Below, piece after piece: positions 1 through 8,439 of a DNA stretch of 11,249 bases. Within the stretch, counting starts at the first letter, position 1, and each line of letters begins with the position of its first letter. Made by a program: the position numbers and the translations under genes. The notes below the pieces were generated by a model that made no database searches, had not been told where the DNA came from, and saw nothing but the letters and a program-made list of their open reading frames with translations. Source of the DNA: Monoraphidium neglectum. Taxonomy: Eukaryota; Chlorophyta; Chlorophyceae; Sphaeropleales; Selenastraceae. The stretch covers positions 2,663 to 13,911 of the forward strand of contig NW_014012048.1 in NCBI RefSeq assembly GCF_000611645.1, written 5' to 3'.

Positions 1-90
1 GATCTGGCCGTTCCCATAGTTGCCGCCGCCGCCGCCGCCGCCGCCGTTGCCGCCGCTGCCGCCGTATTTGCGCTTGACGGGCGTGCTCAT
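1..90 (-). CDS. Gly-rich protein, N-terminal 30 codons (partial, runs off left edge)
   Basis: An ATG on the minus strand at 90-88 opens a frame that stays open to the first base of the window, exactly 30 codons. It starts MSTPVKRKYGG, then alternates Gly with Ser and Asn, including a run of eight GGC glycine codons (plus-strand GCC repeat), and ends near NYGNGQI. The basic PVKRK patch close to the start looks like a short nuclear-localisation-type cluster, and Gly/Asn-rich N-termini are common in RNA-binding proteins; both are inference, because no domain is visible. The opposite strand in this stretch reads as a Pro-rich frame, which I take to be the shadow. The fragment is too short to name. 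The next gene upstream on the same strand ends at 424, so the roughly 330 bp between should hold this gene's promoter and 5' UTR. Confidence 0.5.
   Translation of the reverse strand, partial: MSTPVKRKYGGSGGNGGGGGGGGNYGNGQI
22..45. repeat. (GCC)8 trinucleotide repeat
   Basis: Eight perfect GCC units on the plus strand, encoding a run of eight glycines on the minus strand inside the partial Gly-rich CDS. It is a simple coding microsatellite and likely length-variable. Confidence 0.85.
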
Positions 91-423
91 GTGGCTTTGG
101 GGCGAGGGGAGAGGTGGAGCGACCGAGCGGGGCGTGTGGGCAAGGTGCGGACAGTTGGGGGAGGGGAACCATACGAGCAGTGCACGGCGGTTAGGCCAAG
201 CGAAGGTTTGAATCCCTCCCCATGACGCTACATGAGCCAGCCAGTTATTATTGCAACACCAGCCAGCGATTGGCCTACATCAACGCTTGCGCCACGACCA
301 TCGCCGGCTGGCTGCTCCACGCAACAAGGCTCCTCTTCCCCCACGCGCAACGCACCAAGCCAATGCACAGAGACGTCACGCCCCGCCATCATGATACACG
401 CCAACACTCGAGCGCGACACCCC
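91..423. other. Intergenic region between two minus-strand genes
   Basis: I see no exon here. It lies between the stop of the Ser-rich tail exon and the ATG of the Gly-rich gene, both on the minus strand, so it should carry the 3' UTR of the first and the promoter/5' UTR of the second. Plus-strand TTACA, which would be a minus-strand TGTAA poly(A) signal, was not found. A weakly T-arm-like string near 200-215 does not fold into a tRNA. Confidence 0.4.
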
Positions 424-815
424 TCACCTCTCGCTCCTGCTGCTGGTGGCCTTGGGGGAGAAGCCCATAAGGTTGCGTGGGCTGTTGCCAAAGCTGTCCG
501 CATCGCTGTTGGGGTAGCGGCTGCCGCCGCGGAAGAAGCGGCGCCAGGGGCTGGAGCTATCGCTGCCCATCGCCGGGCTCTCGCTCTGCAGCTCGCCCGC
601 CGCGCGGCCCTTGGGGGTCGCGACGCCGCTGCTGGACACGGGTGACCCGCCGCGGCCTCGCTCCAGGTCTGCAGAGGTGGACGGTCCCGCGGCCGCCTCG
701 CGCGGCCGCGTCGCTATCGGCTTCAGGTTCGGACCTGGCGCCATAATGCCGCGCCGCTGGTGAGCGGGGGCGGGGGGCCGCCGGGGGGGTTGCGCGGCGC
801 TGCCGCGCTTCCGGT
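424..815 (-). CDS. Probable last exon of an unrecognised gene: Ser/Pro-rich C-terminal tail
   Basis: The minus-strand frame ends with TGA at 426-424. Its last 60 or so residues look coding: a polar tail with several Ser-Pro/Thr-Pro steps (ATPKG, SPWRRFFRGGS, NSPRNLMGFSPKA) ending SSRSER. Such steps are typical targets of proline-directed kinases, but phosphorylation is inference. I place the 5' exon edge at 815 because bases 817-816 read AG on the minus strand after a pyrimidine-rich tract (CCCCTCGCGCCCCCAATCGC), a good acceptor; the exon then enters in phase 1 (G|AC) and encodes about 130 residues. A second good acceptor in the same phase lies at 670-669. An unspliced start at the ATG at 744-742 (106 residues) is also possible. 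I could not find the upstream exon. No domain is recognised. Confidence 0.45.
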
Positions 816-3268
816 CTGCGATTGGGGGCGCGAGGGGGTGCGGGGCCCATCGGGCGGATGCTGGCATGCGACTTAGTTGGCAGGTACACAGGGCCGGTGA
901 CGCCGCATAGGTATGTGCGGGTGACCGCGGATGAATTGACAAGGTCAGGCCCAGTGAACAAAGGATGTTGGTGCAGCGGCTGCGGGACGGCACAGTGATG
1001 CACGCCGGTTGGGCAGGCGCGCGGCGGCGCTGCGCAACATGGCAGGGGCTGCCAGATTGCAGGTCGGCCCAACTGCGTCGAGGACCACAGGCCACGCAAC
1101 AGTAGCAATAGTTTCTGCACATGGACGTGCAGCGCTCCCGAATGGAGTCAGGAAGGCCCCCAACCGTGGCGTGGGGCCTGCGGTGCCCCCGCGCTGGCCT
1201 GCCAGCCGATCCCACAGCCCCTGACTGGGCGCGTTGTGTCTTCTATAATGCACAGGATCGAAGTCACCGGGTTCGCAGGGGCGCGGCCAGCTCGGGTGTC
1301 CCAACTGTTTCTCCCGCTGTGGTGCACTGCCAGAGCCAAGGCGTTGAGCACGCCCCTTCAGACGCTCCTCTCACCTGTGCGTCACGCACAGCCGGTATTG
1401 GCACCTGGTGCCGACGTGATTGGCCGCCCTGCAGCAGCCAGAGACCGCGGTGAGGCAAAGGGGAGCACTGCTCTTGCTACCCACAGCTCGGAGATGAGCT
1501 GGTTCGAGCCCGACAGGCCTTGATGTCGATAAGAATTATGCAACACCGTATTGAATCCCCGTGAACCAGTTTGTCTCCGATGGGCGGTCAGCTGAAAGAA
1601 GGTAGCCGTTGCTGTGGCCACAGCAGCGCCAGCCCGCGGCCTGATGAGCTCTCCCCGACCCTATGCAGCTCACCAGCCACAATCCAAGTCTATGTATGCG
1701 TTGCTCGCCTCCCCCAGCCGAGCAGTAGCTGCTGACCCAGGGTTCGACCCCGTCGTATATATGTGTATGCAGTGAGGTTTCACACTGATTCCAGATACGC
1801 GACTCTGAATACGGCTTCAGCGAGCCTGCTGCAACCTTATCTCTGATCTTGCATGGGCCATGTGGCTGGCACCGGCACCAGCACACTGCTGCGACCACGG
1901 CAGGGGAAGCGGGTGCGGCGAGAAGCCGCACCCATCCCAGATCCATGCAAGCCTAGATTATGCTGCCACCAATCTGACGGCACGGACCAGCATGGTCGCG
2001 GTGCCCTGCGTGCCACAAGGCAATGACTCGTCCTGACAGGTGATGGACTGCGTGTTGGTGCGCGCTTGATGCGGGCATTTATACAGGCAGCCGACTCCTC
2101 TCTGGAATTTTTCAGCCCTACCTTCCTTCGTCCTTAAAAAGACCTCACCCTACCCTGTTCCCTGAAGTCTACACCTGAATGCAGTCGTTGCACCCAAGCC
2201 GCCCGCCCCGACCTTGGCACACACAAGCCTCGACCCTGCCGAGCCCCTGTGCTCGCCTACCTGCAGAGCAGACCCTTCAAATTTTACTGCCACAACACGA
2301 CACGCCGACATTGCAGTGTGTTGTGCGCAAAGACAGCGGAGGTAGACTGACGGTTTTTGACTGCGGGGTTGGACGTGCCGCGCACCATGACCGTGCTTTG
2401 CTAATCGCCCCTACACCACAGTGGTCCTTCAACCAACCCAGGATGTGTGTTGGCACCAGGGTGCTGTGGGTGCGCACACATGGCCGCCGCGCTTGCGAGA
2501 CTGCAGTGGAACAGGGCAGTCTACAGTGGGACATTTCCGTCAAGTCATGGTAGCCCGCACGGCTCAAGGCATGGAGGGAGTGATGTGACAAGCGAGGCAA
2601 TATGTGAAATTGTACTACACCTTGCCCCCACCTGTAGGATCAGCAGTGTTTTGCGGCCGCCCAATCTAGCTCGTCACCCTCGCGCTGCGCGCATGCGCCG
2701 AGCGAGTTACTGGGTGGCGATCCAGTCAGATGATCAGATCGTGAAAAGAGCTGAGGCACCTAGAAACCACAATCATTTGTCCATATTTCACCCCGCGTTT
2801 GCTGTGCTGGCCGCGTAGGCAGCGGCAGTCACCGCGCGTGAGTCGGCGAGTGCGAACCGAGAGGCGCTACGAGATGGAACCTAATACTGAAGAGGTCTCG
2901 CAGGGTGGCTACTACAACCCACGGTTAGCCAGGGAGAGGCTGCTGATGGGTCACATGGTGCCTTGGCATGTTGCGTTGGCACTGGCGCGCTCAAACTGCT
3001 CGTGCTGTTGCTGCTTTGCGGCACAGGCCAAGACCCGTCGTCCCAAGCCCAAGAATCCACGTGGAGGAGTACCGCAGCTTATCAGGATCGATCACGTGCG
3101 TCAGGGCTGCGAACGTGCTGACCTGACTGTACGGGCAGCCGCCACAGGGGGCACGTGAGCCATGTGATGCACATGGCAGCTGGCAAGAGTGCGATGTTGT
3201 CCAACCGCTCCTGCAAGCTGGCACCGCAATGCGGCGCTGCTTGAATCACTCGCCGGCCTGACGCACAG
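816..3268. other. Gene-poor stretch without convincing exons
   Basis: I read all six frames here and found nothing family-like and no chain of phase-compatible exons. Open frames of 60-136 codons occur on both strands but have mixed third-position use and unremarkable residue composition. It presumably holds the upstream intron or exons of the minus-strand Ser-rich gene, and the promoter and N-terminal exon of the amino acid transporter on the plus strand. A TATA-like TTTATAC at 2078-2084 is followed by a pyrimidine-rich stretch at about 2116-2161, and an ATG in favourable context sits at 2874; these are weak candidates only. Confidence 0.4.
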
Positions 3269-3336
3269 CACCCCGCCGGCGCCCCCTTCCCCACGCCTCC
3301 CCGCCGCGCCCCTGCACCCGTCCCCGGCCGCTGCAG

Positions 3337-4276
3337 GGCGCGAGCGCGCGTGCTCCTGGGGACCGAGGGGGCCACCAGCCTGTCCTCCGTCTCCACCCTC
3401 TGCAACACCGCCCTGGGTGCAGGGGTGCTGGGGCTGCCCTACGCCTTCGCGCGCGCAGGTGGGCGCAACGCGCCCTGCGGCGCAGCCGCGGAGCCGCCGG
3501 CCTTCTCTAACCCACCCCGCTATATTCCCTGCACCTACTTAGGGCTGCACGCCTGCACCCACCGCAACATCAAAGAAAAGCCGCTCCCTCCAACCCGCGA
3601 CAAGCCCGCGGCCAGTACGCCTTGACCCCGCAGCTGCAGCGGCACGCCGCGGCCCGCACACGAGCGCCCACGCCCCGGCCCCGCGGCTCCACATGCCGAC
3701 ATGCGCCCTGTTCCGCCTCGCCCCGCAGGCTTGGTCGGCTGCCTGCTGCTGTCGCTGTCCGTGGCGGCCCTGGAGGCGTTCACCATGTACGTCCTCGCCA
3801 AGTTTGCGGAGCGGTACGACGCTCCATCGTACGGCACGCTCATCCGGCGCGCGTTGGGGCGCAAGACCGGCGGCGTGCTGTCTGGGGTGATGGTGCTCTA
3901 CCTCTGGGGATCGAGCGTGGCATACCTGGTGGGCGGGGGGCGGCGCATACTGGCCTTGGAGGATGTGACAGGGGAGCGGTGTGCATGCATGTGTGTGTGT
4001 GCGTGCGTGTGCGTGTGTGTTGTGCGCCCTTGCGTCGTGTGGGGCTGCGTGCAGTCTTGCGATAGGGGCGCGCCGGGTGCCACGGCCGAGGCAACCGGGA
4101 TGCCAAAATTGCGGAGCCTGCTCCTACAAGCAGGACGATCAAGGCACAGCCAATTGTCACGCCTTCGCGCACAGGGGCACATGCATGTGTGCAATATCTG
4201 CTCATGTGCTCACGCGCGCACACAAACAAGCACACAGAAACGCCACAAATACACACATACACACACACACACACAC

Positions 4277-4314
<38 letters not shown>

Positions 4315-7300
4315 TTTCATGCACACACACACACACATGCACCAGGTCGTCGTATCCGACACGTTCACCAGCCTCTCAACAATGCTGCTGGGACCGACCG
4401 CCTGGTGCTCCCACCGCGTGGCGCTGCTGGCGGCTTTTGGGCTGGTCCTGCTGCCCCTCTGCTTCCCGCGCAACCTCTCGGCCATGGGTGCGGCATCGGG
4501 CGGGTCACATGCGCGGCCTGCATACAGGGCTATATTACCCAGGCGGGCCCTGGCAGTGATGGCGACCGCGAGGAACAGGACTGCGGCCGCAGGCATGCCA
4601 ACAACGAAGCGGCGGCTGCCTGATTGCGATGACGCGCGGCACGGCAATGCCTGCGGTGCCCCCGCGTGGCCCCTCCTTTGCAGAGTACGTCAGCGCGGCG
4701 TCGGTTGTGGCTTTCCTGTACTGCTGTGTCGCGGTGTCCGTCAGGGGGTTCCAGGTGAGGCGGTTTTCGTTCGCCGCTTCAACTGCTGTGCCGCGTGTAC
4801 GATGCTGGTCGCACCCTGAAACGGGGAGGACGGCGGCGGCCAAGCCGCGCCGCCACCTCAAGCCCGGAGCTCCTCGGATCCCGCCACCCAGGGGACGACG
4901 CCACAGCAGGGTGCCCCTTCCCCCCCGCCGTCCCCCTCGCCATGCGCCCGCCTCTTACGCTCCTGCATCGGCCCAACCGCCCCTGCGCACCGCCCTGCCC
5001 CTCCTTGCGCGCGCGACCAGGCCGTCGCGGCCCGGCCTGACCCCTGGGCGGGCATCTCATTAATAAAGCTGGACGCCGGGGCGCTCTACGCGCTGCCGCT
5101 CGTCATATTCGGTTACAACTGCCACGCCAACGTGGTGTCTGTCTTTGTGGAGCTGGAGCACCGCCCCAGCCGCCTCATCCCCGGGCTTCCGGCCAGGTGC
5201 GAAATTTGAAGGGCTGGCGCTTGGCCCGCTGCAGCGGCTGTCCGTGGCGGGGTCCAGGGGGCCTTTTGGGCTAGATTACGAGCTCGCAAGCAAAAGCCAG
5301 GGGGCATTCGCACGGCCTGAGGCATACGGGTCTGTGCTGTTGGTTGCACCCAGCCGTTTTGGGGCAGGGGGCGCATCGAATGCCCATGCCCAGAGCGTGG
5401 GCTGCGCCGGGCTGGCCATCCCGCACCCCTGCCCTCTCCTCGTTCATGGCGCCAGGGTGCTGTCACAAAATACCTCAAGGCATCAGCCGCGCGCCTGTGC
5501 CCCCGTCCCTCTGGCTTCCGCAGCCCTCGGGAGTATTATGACTTGGGGCGCCTCGCCCCCAAGCCCTCCACCTACAAGCTCATCGGGATGCTTGGCGCCA
5601 GTGAGCCCACGCACACGCCCGCCGTAGCGCCCGCCTGCCCGCGTTCCGGCCTCCCTGCTTCGGGCCGCGCCCTCAGATGTTGATAGAGCGCCGCGTGCGC
5701 CCGCTGGACGGGCCTCGCACACGGCCACGCTTTGTCGGCACACAGTGTGTGCCGACACACAGGCCGCCCCCCCTCCCCGCGCCTATCTGCATCCCTCAGT
5801 CATCGTGTACATGCTCATCATCTTCCTGGGCTACTCATCGGTCGGCATATCAGGTGGACCCTCCTAACGGGCTCGACCCCACTCGCACGGCCCCCGGCGG
5901 CGGCGTGTGCGCGCGGCCCTCTGGCGCCCATTGATGATGCTTCCCGCTGACTTTGCGGGCGGGCCGCGCCTTCCAACGGCGTCCTGCCCTGCAGTCTGGG
6001 CCTCGATTGTTGTGAAAAACGTTCCCATCTCCCTACTCTGAACATTCACCTTCCCCCTTGGCACCACTTTCCCCTTGGCACTCGCGCCCGCCCACCGTCC
6101 AAAGGTTACCTGGCCTACCCGACCTCCGTCAGTTCAAACGTCCTCAACTCCTTCCCGGCCGGGGACGTAGCCATGCAGGCGCGCATCACAGCACGTACTA
6201 GCGGCTGAGGGGACACCTCCAGCGCGCTGCGTTGCCGGGCAGTCGCGCCTTGACAGCCTCGCCGCCTCTGTCGCAGCGTTGTGTGTCAGCGCCGCAAATT
6301 GCAAGCGCCGAGGGCGCAGCGCTGCCTTTGTTGCCGCACCGCCGCCTGGTGGCCCATGCACTCGCGTGGGGAGCGCGGGGAGAAGGAGCGGCCGGGCAAG
6401 CTAGGTCCGAGATCTTTTTGGCCACGTCGCCCCGTGCCCCGCGGTCGCAAACGTCTCCTGCGCCGCAGATAGCGCGGGCAGCGATCGGGTGCGTCTGTGT
6501 CGGCTCATACCCCTTGAACCACCACCCCGCCCGGGCGGCCTGGGAGGTGAGCCGCCCTGCCCTGCTGCGGTGCAGTGGTGCAGGCGCCCTGGTGCGCGCG
6601 CTGCTGTGCGCCCCCAGGGGCCTTGGCATGGCGACCGTGCGCCTCTCCCGCAGCACGCCAAGACGCCTGTGAAACTTGTATGCCAGCCAGCTCGGATAAG
6701 CCCCTGTCTCACCAGTGTCGCCAGGCACTCACGAAGACACATGCACGCATGTACGCACGTGTGCACACCCACAACCGAGCTCACATCACAAACATACATA
6801 CATACACGCCCGCCTGCCCGCACAGGACTTGTTCGACGCCCTGGCGGACGTGCGGCAGCTGCCCAAGTGGCTGTCCGTCTCCCTGACCACGCTGTTTGTC
6901 GCCTCGACGGTCGGCACGGCGATGCTGGTCACCGACCTGGGCAGCGTATTGCATATCGTCGGCGGCACAGCCGCCGCGTTCATGGTGCGCGGTAGTGCTG
7001 AGTTACGCGTGTGCGGGGATGCGGGAGCGCGGGGGGCATGCGTGTGTGCTGGGGCGCGGGTGTAGAGGGGGCACAAGTACGGACAGACGAGCGCGGACGC
7101 CAGCGGCGCCGCTCTCTGCGACGAGGCCGAGCAGCTGCCGCGCCCGGTGACGTCACGCCCTTGTCAATCCCCGCTCGCCCTGGGCTGCCCCCGAAAAGGT
7201 GTTCATGCTGCCGGGGCTGCTCCTGATGAATGCCGCAATCATCAAGCACACGACCACCAGCGGCCCGGCGGTGGGCAGCGGCTTGTCAGATCTCGCGGTG

Positions 7301-7807
7301 AGCCGTGCGTCGCGCTTCCACTGCGCGGAATGGCGACACACTCGGGGACGTCAGGCTGAGCAGCCGGCGCTTGGGTGGAAGTGCTTTTGATGCAGGGATC
7401 TGGGTGCTCCTAGACTGCAGCTGCCGCGCTGTTGCGGCTCGCTTCAACTGAATTTTGCATTAAATCGCCTGCATTCCACGGCGGCCAATCTTCATCAATC
7501 CCCACCGACCCCTTGCTTGCACTTTTCGCTTCAGGACGTTGAGGAAGATGGGGAGTTGGGCGACGACAGCAGCGGCAGCGGCGCCGACCGGCAGCAGCAC
7601 CAACAGCAGCAGCAGCAGCGGCAACGGGGTGCTGCAGCGGCGGAGGACTCCTCGGCGCCGCTGCTGGACACCGTCTCACTCAGCAAAAAGGCGGGCTTCA
7701 GGGACGCGGGCTTCATCTTTGCGCCCCGCAAGGGCTGGTGGGCGGGGCTGGGCTTGGTGGCGGTGAGCCTGGCCGTGATGACCATCACAGTGCTGACCAC
7801 AGAGTAG
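3337..7807 (+). CDS. Amino acid transporter, AAAP family (SLC38/AVT6-like), 12 visible exons
   Basis: Predicted membrane protein that moves amino acids, probably coupled to H+ or Na+; the substrate is unknown. Exons: 3337-3458, 3729-3928, 4346-4487, 4684-4754, 5069-5196, 5524-5600, 5800-5853, 6105-6178, 6469-6546, 6826-6984, 7199-7297, 7535-7807 (TAG 7805-7807). All junction phases agree, giving 491 residues after the first split codon. The first helix has the family signature NTALGAGVLGLPYAFARAG (23-41). Further helices lie at about 42-64, 86-112, 131-148, 156-175, 184-204 (ALPLVIFGYNCHANVVSVF), 246-268, 289-306 (SYPLNHHPAR follows), 330-350, 355-380 (HIVGGTAAAFM) and 468-489, making the family's usual eleven. 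An acidic, Q-rich loop (402-455) precedes the last helix. The visible frame has no ATG before helix 1 and a stop at 3242, so an upstream N-terminal exon is missing. Acceptor 3336 is my choice; 3268 is an in-frame alternative. Family assignment is firm; the 6178/6179 donor is the least certain boundary. Confidence 0.9.
3979..4024. repeat. Imperfect GT-rich microsatellite in intron 2
   Basis: A tract of GT dinucleotides with GCATGC and GCG interruptions. The block 4007-4020 (GTGTGCGTGTGTGT) is the exact reverse complement of 4273-4286 in the CA tract of the same intron. Confidence 0.9.
4251..4337. repeat. (AC)n microsatellite in intron 2
   Basis: Nearly continuous AC repeat from about 4251 to 4310 with a single GC interruption at 4281-4282. 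After a short TCACTTTCATGC spacer a second AC run (4322-4337) ends 8 nt before the acceptor AG (4344-4345). In the sense frame it would read as alternating Thr-His, so very long Thr-His or Val-Cys frames across this region are artefacts of the repeat. Confidence 0.95.
5733..5757. repeat. Perfect 11-bp inverted repeat with 3-nt loop in intron 6
   Basis: TGTCGGCACAC (5733-5743), loop AGT, then GTGTGCCGACA (5747-5757). The arms are exactly complementary. It lies in the transporter intron 5601-5799, about 42 nt before the acceptor, and places an ACAG decoy (AG at 5744-5745) in the loop. Confidence 0.9.
6179..6468 (+). other. Intron 8 of the transporter gene, probable GC-AG intron
   Basis: The downstream exon (IARAAIGCV, 6469-6546) is in phase 0 after GCCGCAG. 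The only upstream boundary that keeps family spacing between the helix-7 region and SYPL is ATG CAG|GCGCGC, a GC donor at 6179-6180. It gives GDVAMQIARAAIGCVCVGSY. Alternatives with canonical ends are donor GTAGCC at 6167 (removes VAMQ) and donor GTACTA at 6195 paired with acceptor ATAG at 6471-6472 (gives MQARITAPRAAIG). Confidence 0.55.
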
Positions 7808-8209
7808 CGACTTCGAAGCGAGCAAGGCTCCAGGTCTCAAACATGCCTCAGAAGGGAGTTGAGGATCCCTATCCCGAGATTCTGTTGTGTGGCTGCGACA
7901 ACCTGCGCCCCAGCGCCCCCACGCCGCCTGCCCCTGCAGGCCGTGCCTTTTGTTGCGCCCCGCGTGGCTGCCCAGGGAGCACCAGTTTTTAATGAGTTTG
8001 GCTCCGCTGCCAAGCGGCATGCTCATGGTGCCGCCATACTGCATGCTGCGCGCATGCCGATCGCTAATTTGTTGTGCCGAGTGGTGGGGCGCGCGCTGCT
8101 GGCCCCACCTGAGATTCCTTTACTGTGCAATTGCCTCCTGTGACGGCATGCTGACTCTGATTATGGCCATATGATAATTCCGAAGATACCCGTCGACAGG
8201 ATGAAATAG

Positions 8210-8214
8210 TTACA
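8210..8214 (-). promoter_or_regulatory. Candidate TGTAA poly(A) signal (distal) of the IQ/BAG gene
   Basis: Plus-strand TTACA reads TGTAA on the minus strand, about 226 nt after the IQ/BAG stop codon. TGTAA is the known poly(A) signal of many green algae. A five-base motif is weak evidence by itself. Confidence 0.25.
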
Positions 8215-8307
8215 TCCTATGACCCAGTCAAAGACAAGGAATCAATAGCTTCAGCAGCAAGAAGGGGTTTGCATTGCAGCGCCTCGTGGTGTGTGGTCAT
8301 GAGCGCA

Positions 8308-8312
8308 TTACA
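8308..8312 (-). promoter_or_regulatory. Candidate TGTAA poly(A) signal (proximal) of the IQ/BAG gene
   Basis: Plus-strand TTACA reads TGTAA on the minus strand, about 128 nt after the stop codon at 8440. The position and orientation suit chlorophyte 3' end formation, though chance occurrence is possible. Confidence 0.3.
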
Positions 8313-8439
8313 GCTGCACTCGTGCAGTCAGGCAAGATGCATGGGGTCAACTTGCGGGCGGTCTGGCACACCGTGGAGATTCCTGAGCAGGGGCGGGCGG
8401 CCACGCGCACGGAGCGTCGTGCGCTGCACAAGCGCCGCC

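Larger units (their letters stand above)
3929..4345 (+). other. Intron 2 of the transporter gene, flanked internally by GU and CA repeats
   Basis: The intron runs from GTGGGC after CTG (3926-3928) to CACCAG before GTC GTC GTA. Splicing joins SSVAYL to VVVSDTFTSL, which reads as an uninterrupted third transmembrane segment. The intron is 417 nt, a multiple of three, and contains no stop in the exon frame. Its 3' end consists of CA repeats running nearly to the acceptor, so there is no ordinary polypyrimidine tract. The GU-rich tract starts about 50 nt after the donor. Confidence 0.85.
7808..8439. other. Convergent 3' intergenic region
   Basis: There is no exon-like sequence between the transporter stop (7807) and the stop of the opposing IQ/BAG gene (8442-8440). 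It should contain both 3' UTRs. I found no plus-strand TGTAA for the transporter, but two minus-strand TGTAA motifs for the opposing gene. Four GCATGC hexamers cluster at 8017-8151. Confidence 0.5.

Noticed and set aside
688..710. GC-rich inverted repeat as a transcription terminator
   Set aside because: It lies inside a probable coding exon of a eukaryotic gene and has no T-tract; rho-independent termination does not apply.
1484..1520. tRNA-like T-arm string GGTTCGAGCCC
   Set aside because: Flanking bases do not form the T stem, and no acceptor or anticodon stem could be built.
1730..1760. tRNA-like T-arm GGGTTCGACCCC
   Set aside because: The arm is good, but the 7-nt acceptor strand after it has no complement about 65 nt upstream and no anticodon arm is visible.
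1536..1946. 136-codon minus-strand frame
   Set aside because: No domain, mixed codon use, no splice-compatible partner; most likely chance.
2179..2553. 124-codon plus-strand frame after a TATA-like and pyrimidine-rich stretch
   Set aside because: Suggestive upstream layout, but the residue sequence is unremarkable, third positions are mixed, and no partner exon or homology pattern is seen.
3840..4310. Minus-strand frames rich in Val-Cys
   Set aside because: Antisense reading of the AC microsatellite and of transporter exon 2; no family features.
4251..4337. Possible CRISPR or tandem-repeat array
   Set aside because: It is a simple dinucleotide microsatellite without unique spacers.
3701..4819. 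Long plus-strand frame of 372 codons containing Thr-His repeats
   Set aside because: It fuses transporter exons 2 and 3 with intron 2 and then runs out of frame through intron 3. The spliced model restores family motifs, whereas the unspliced frame loses them after exon 3.
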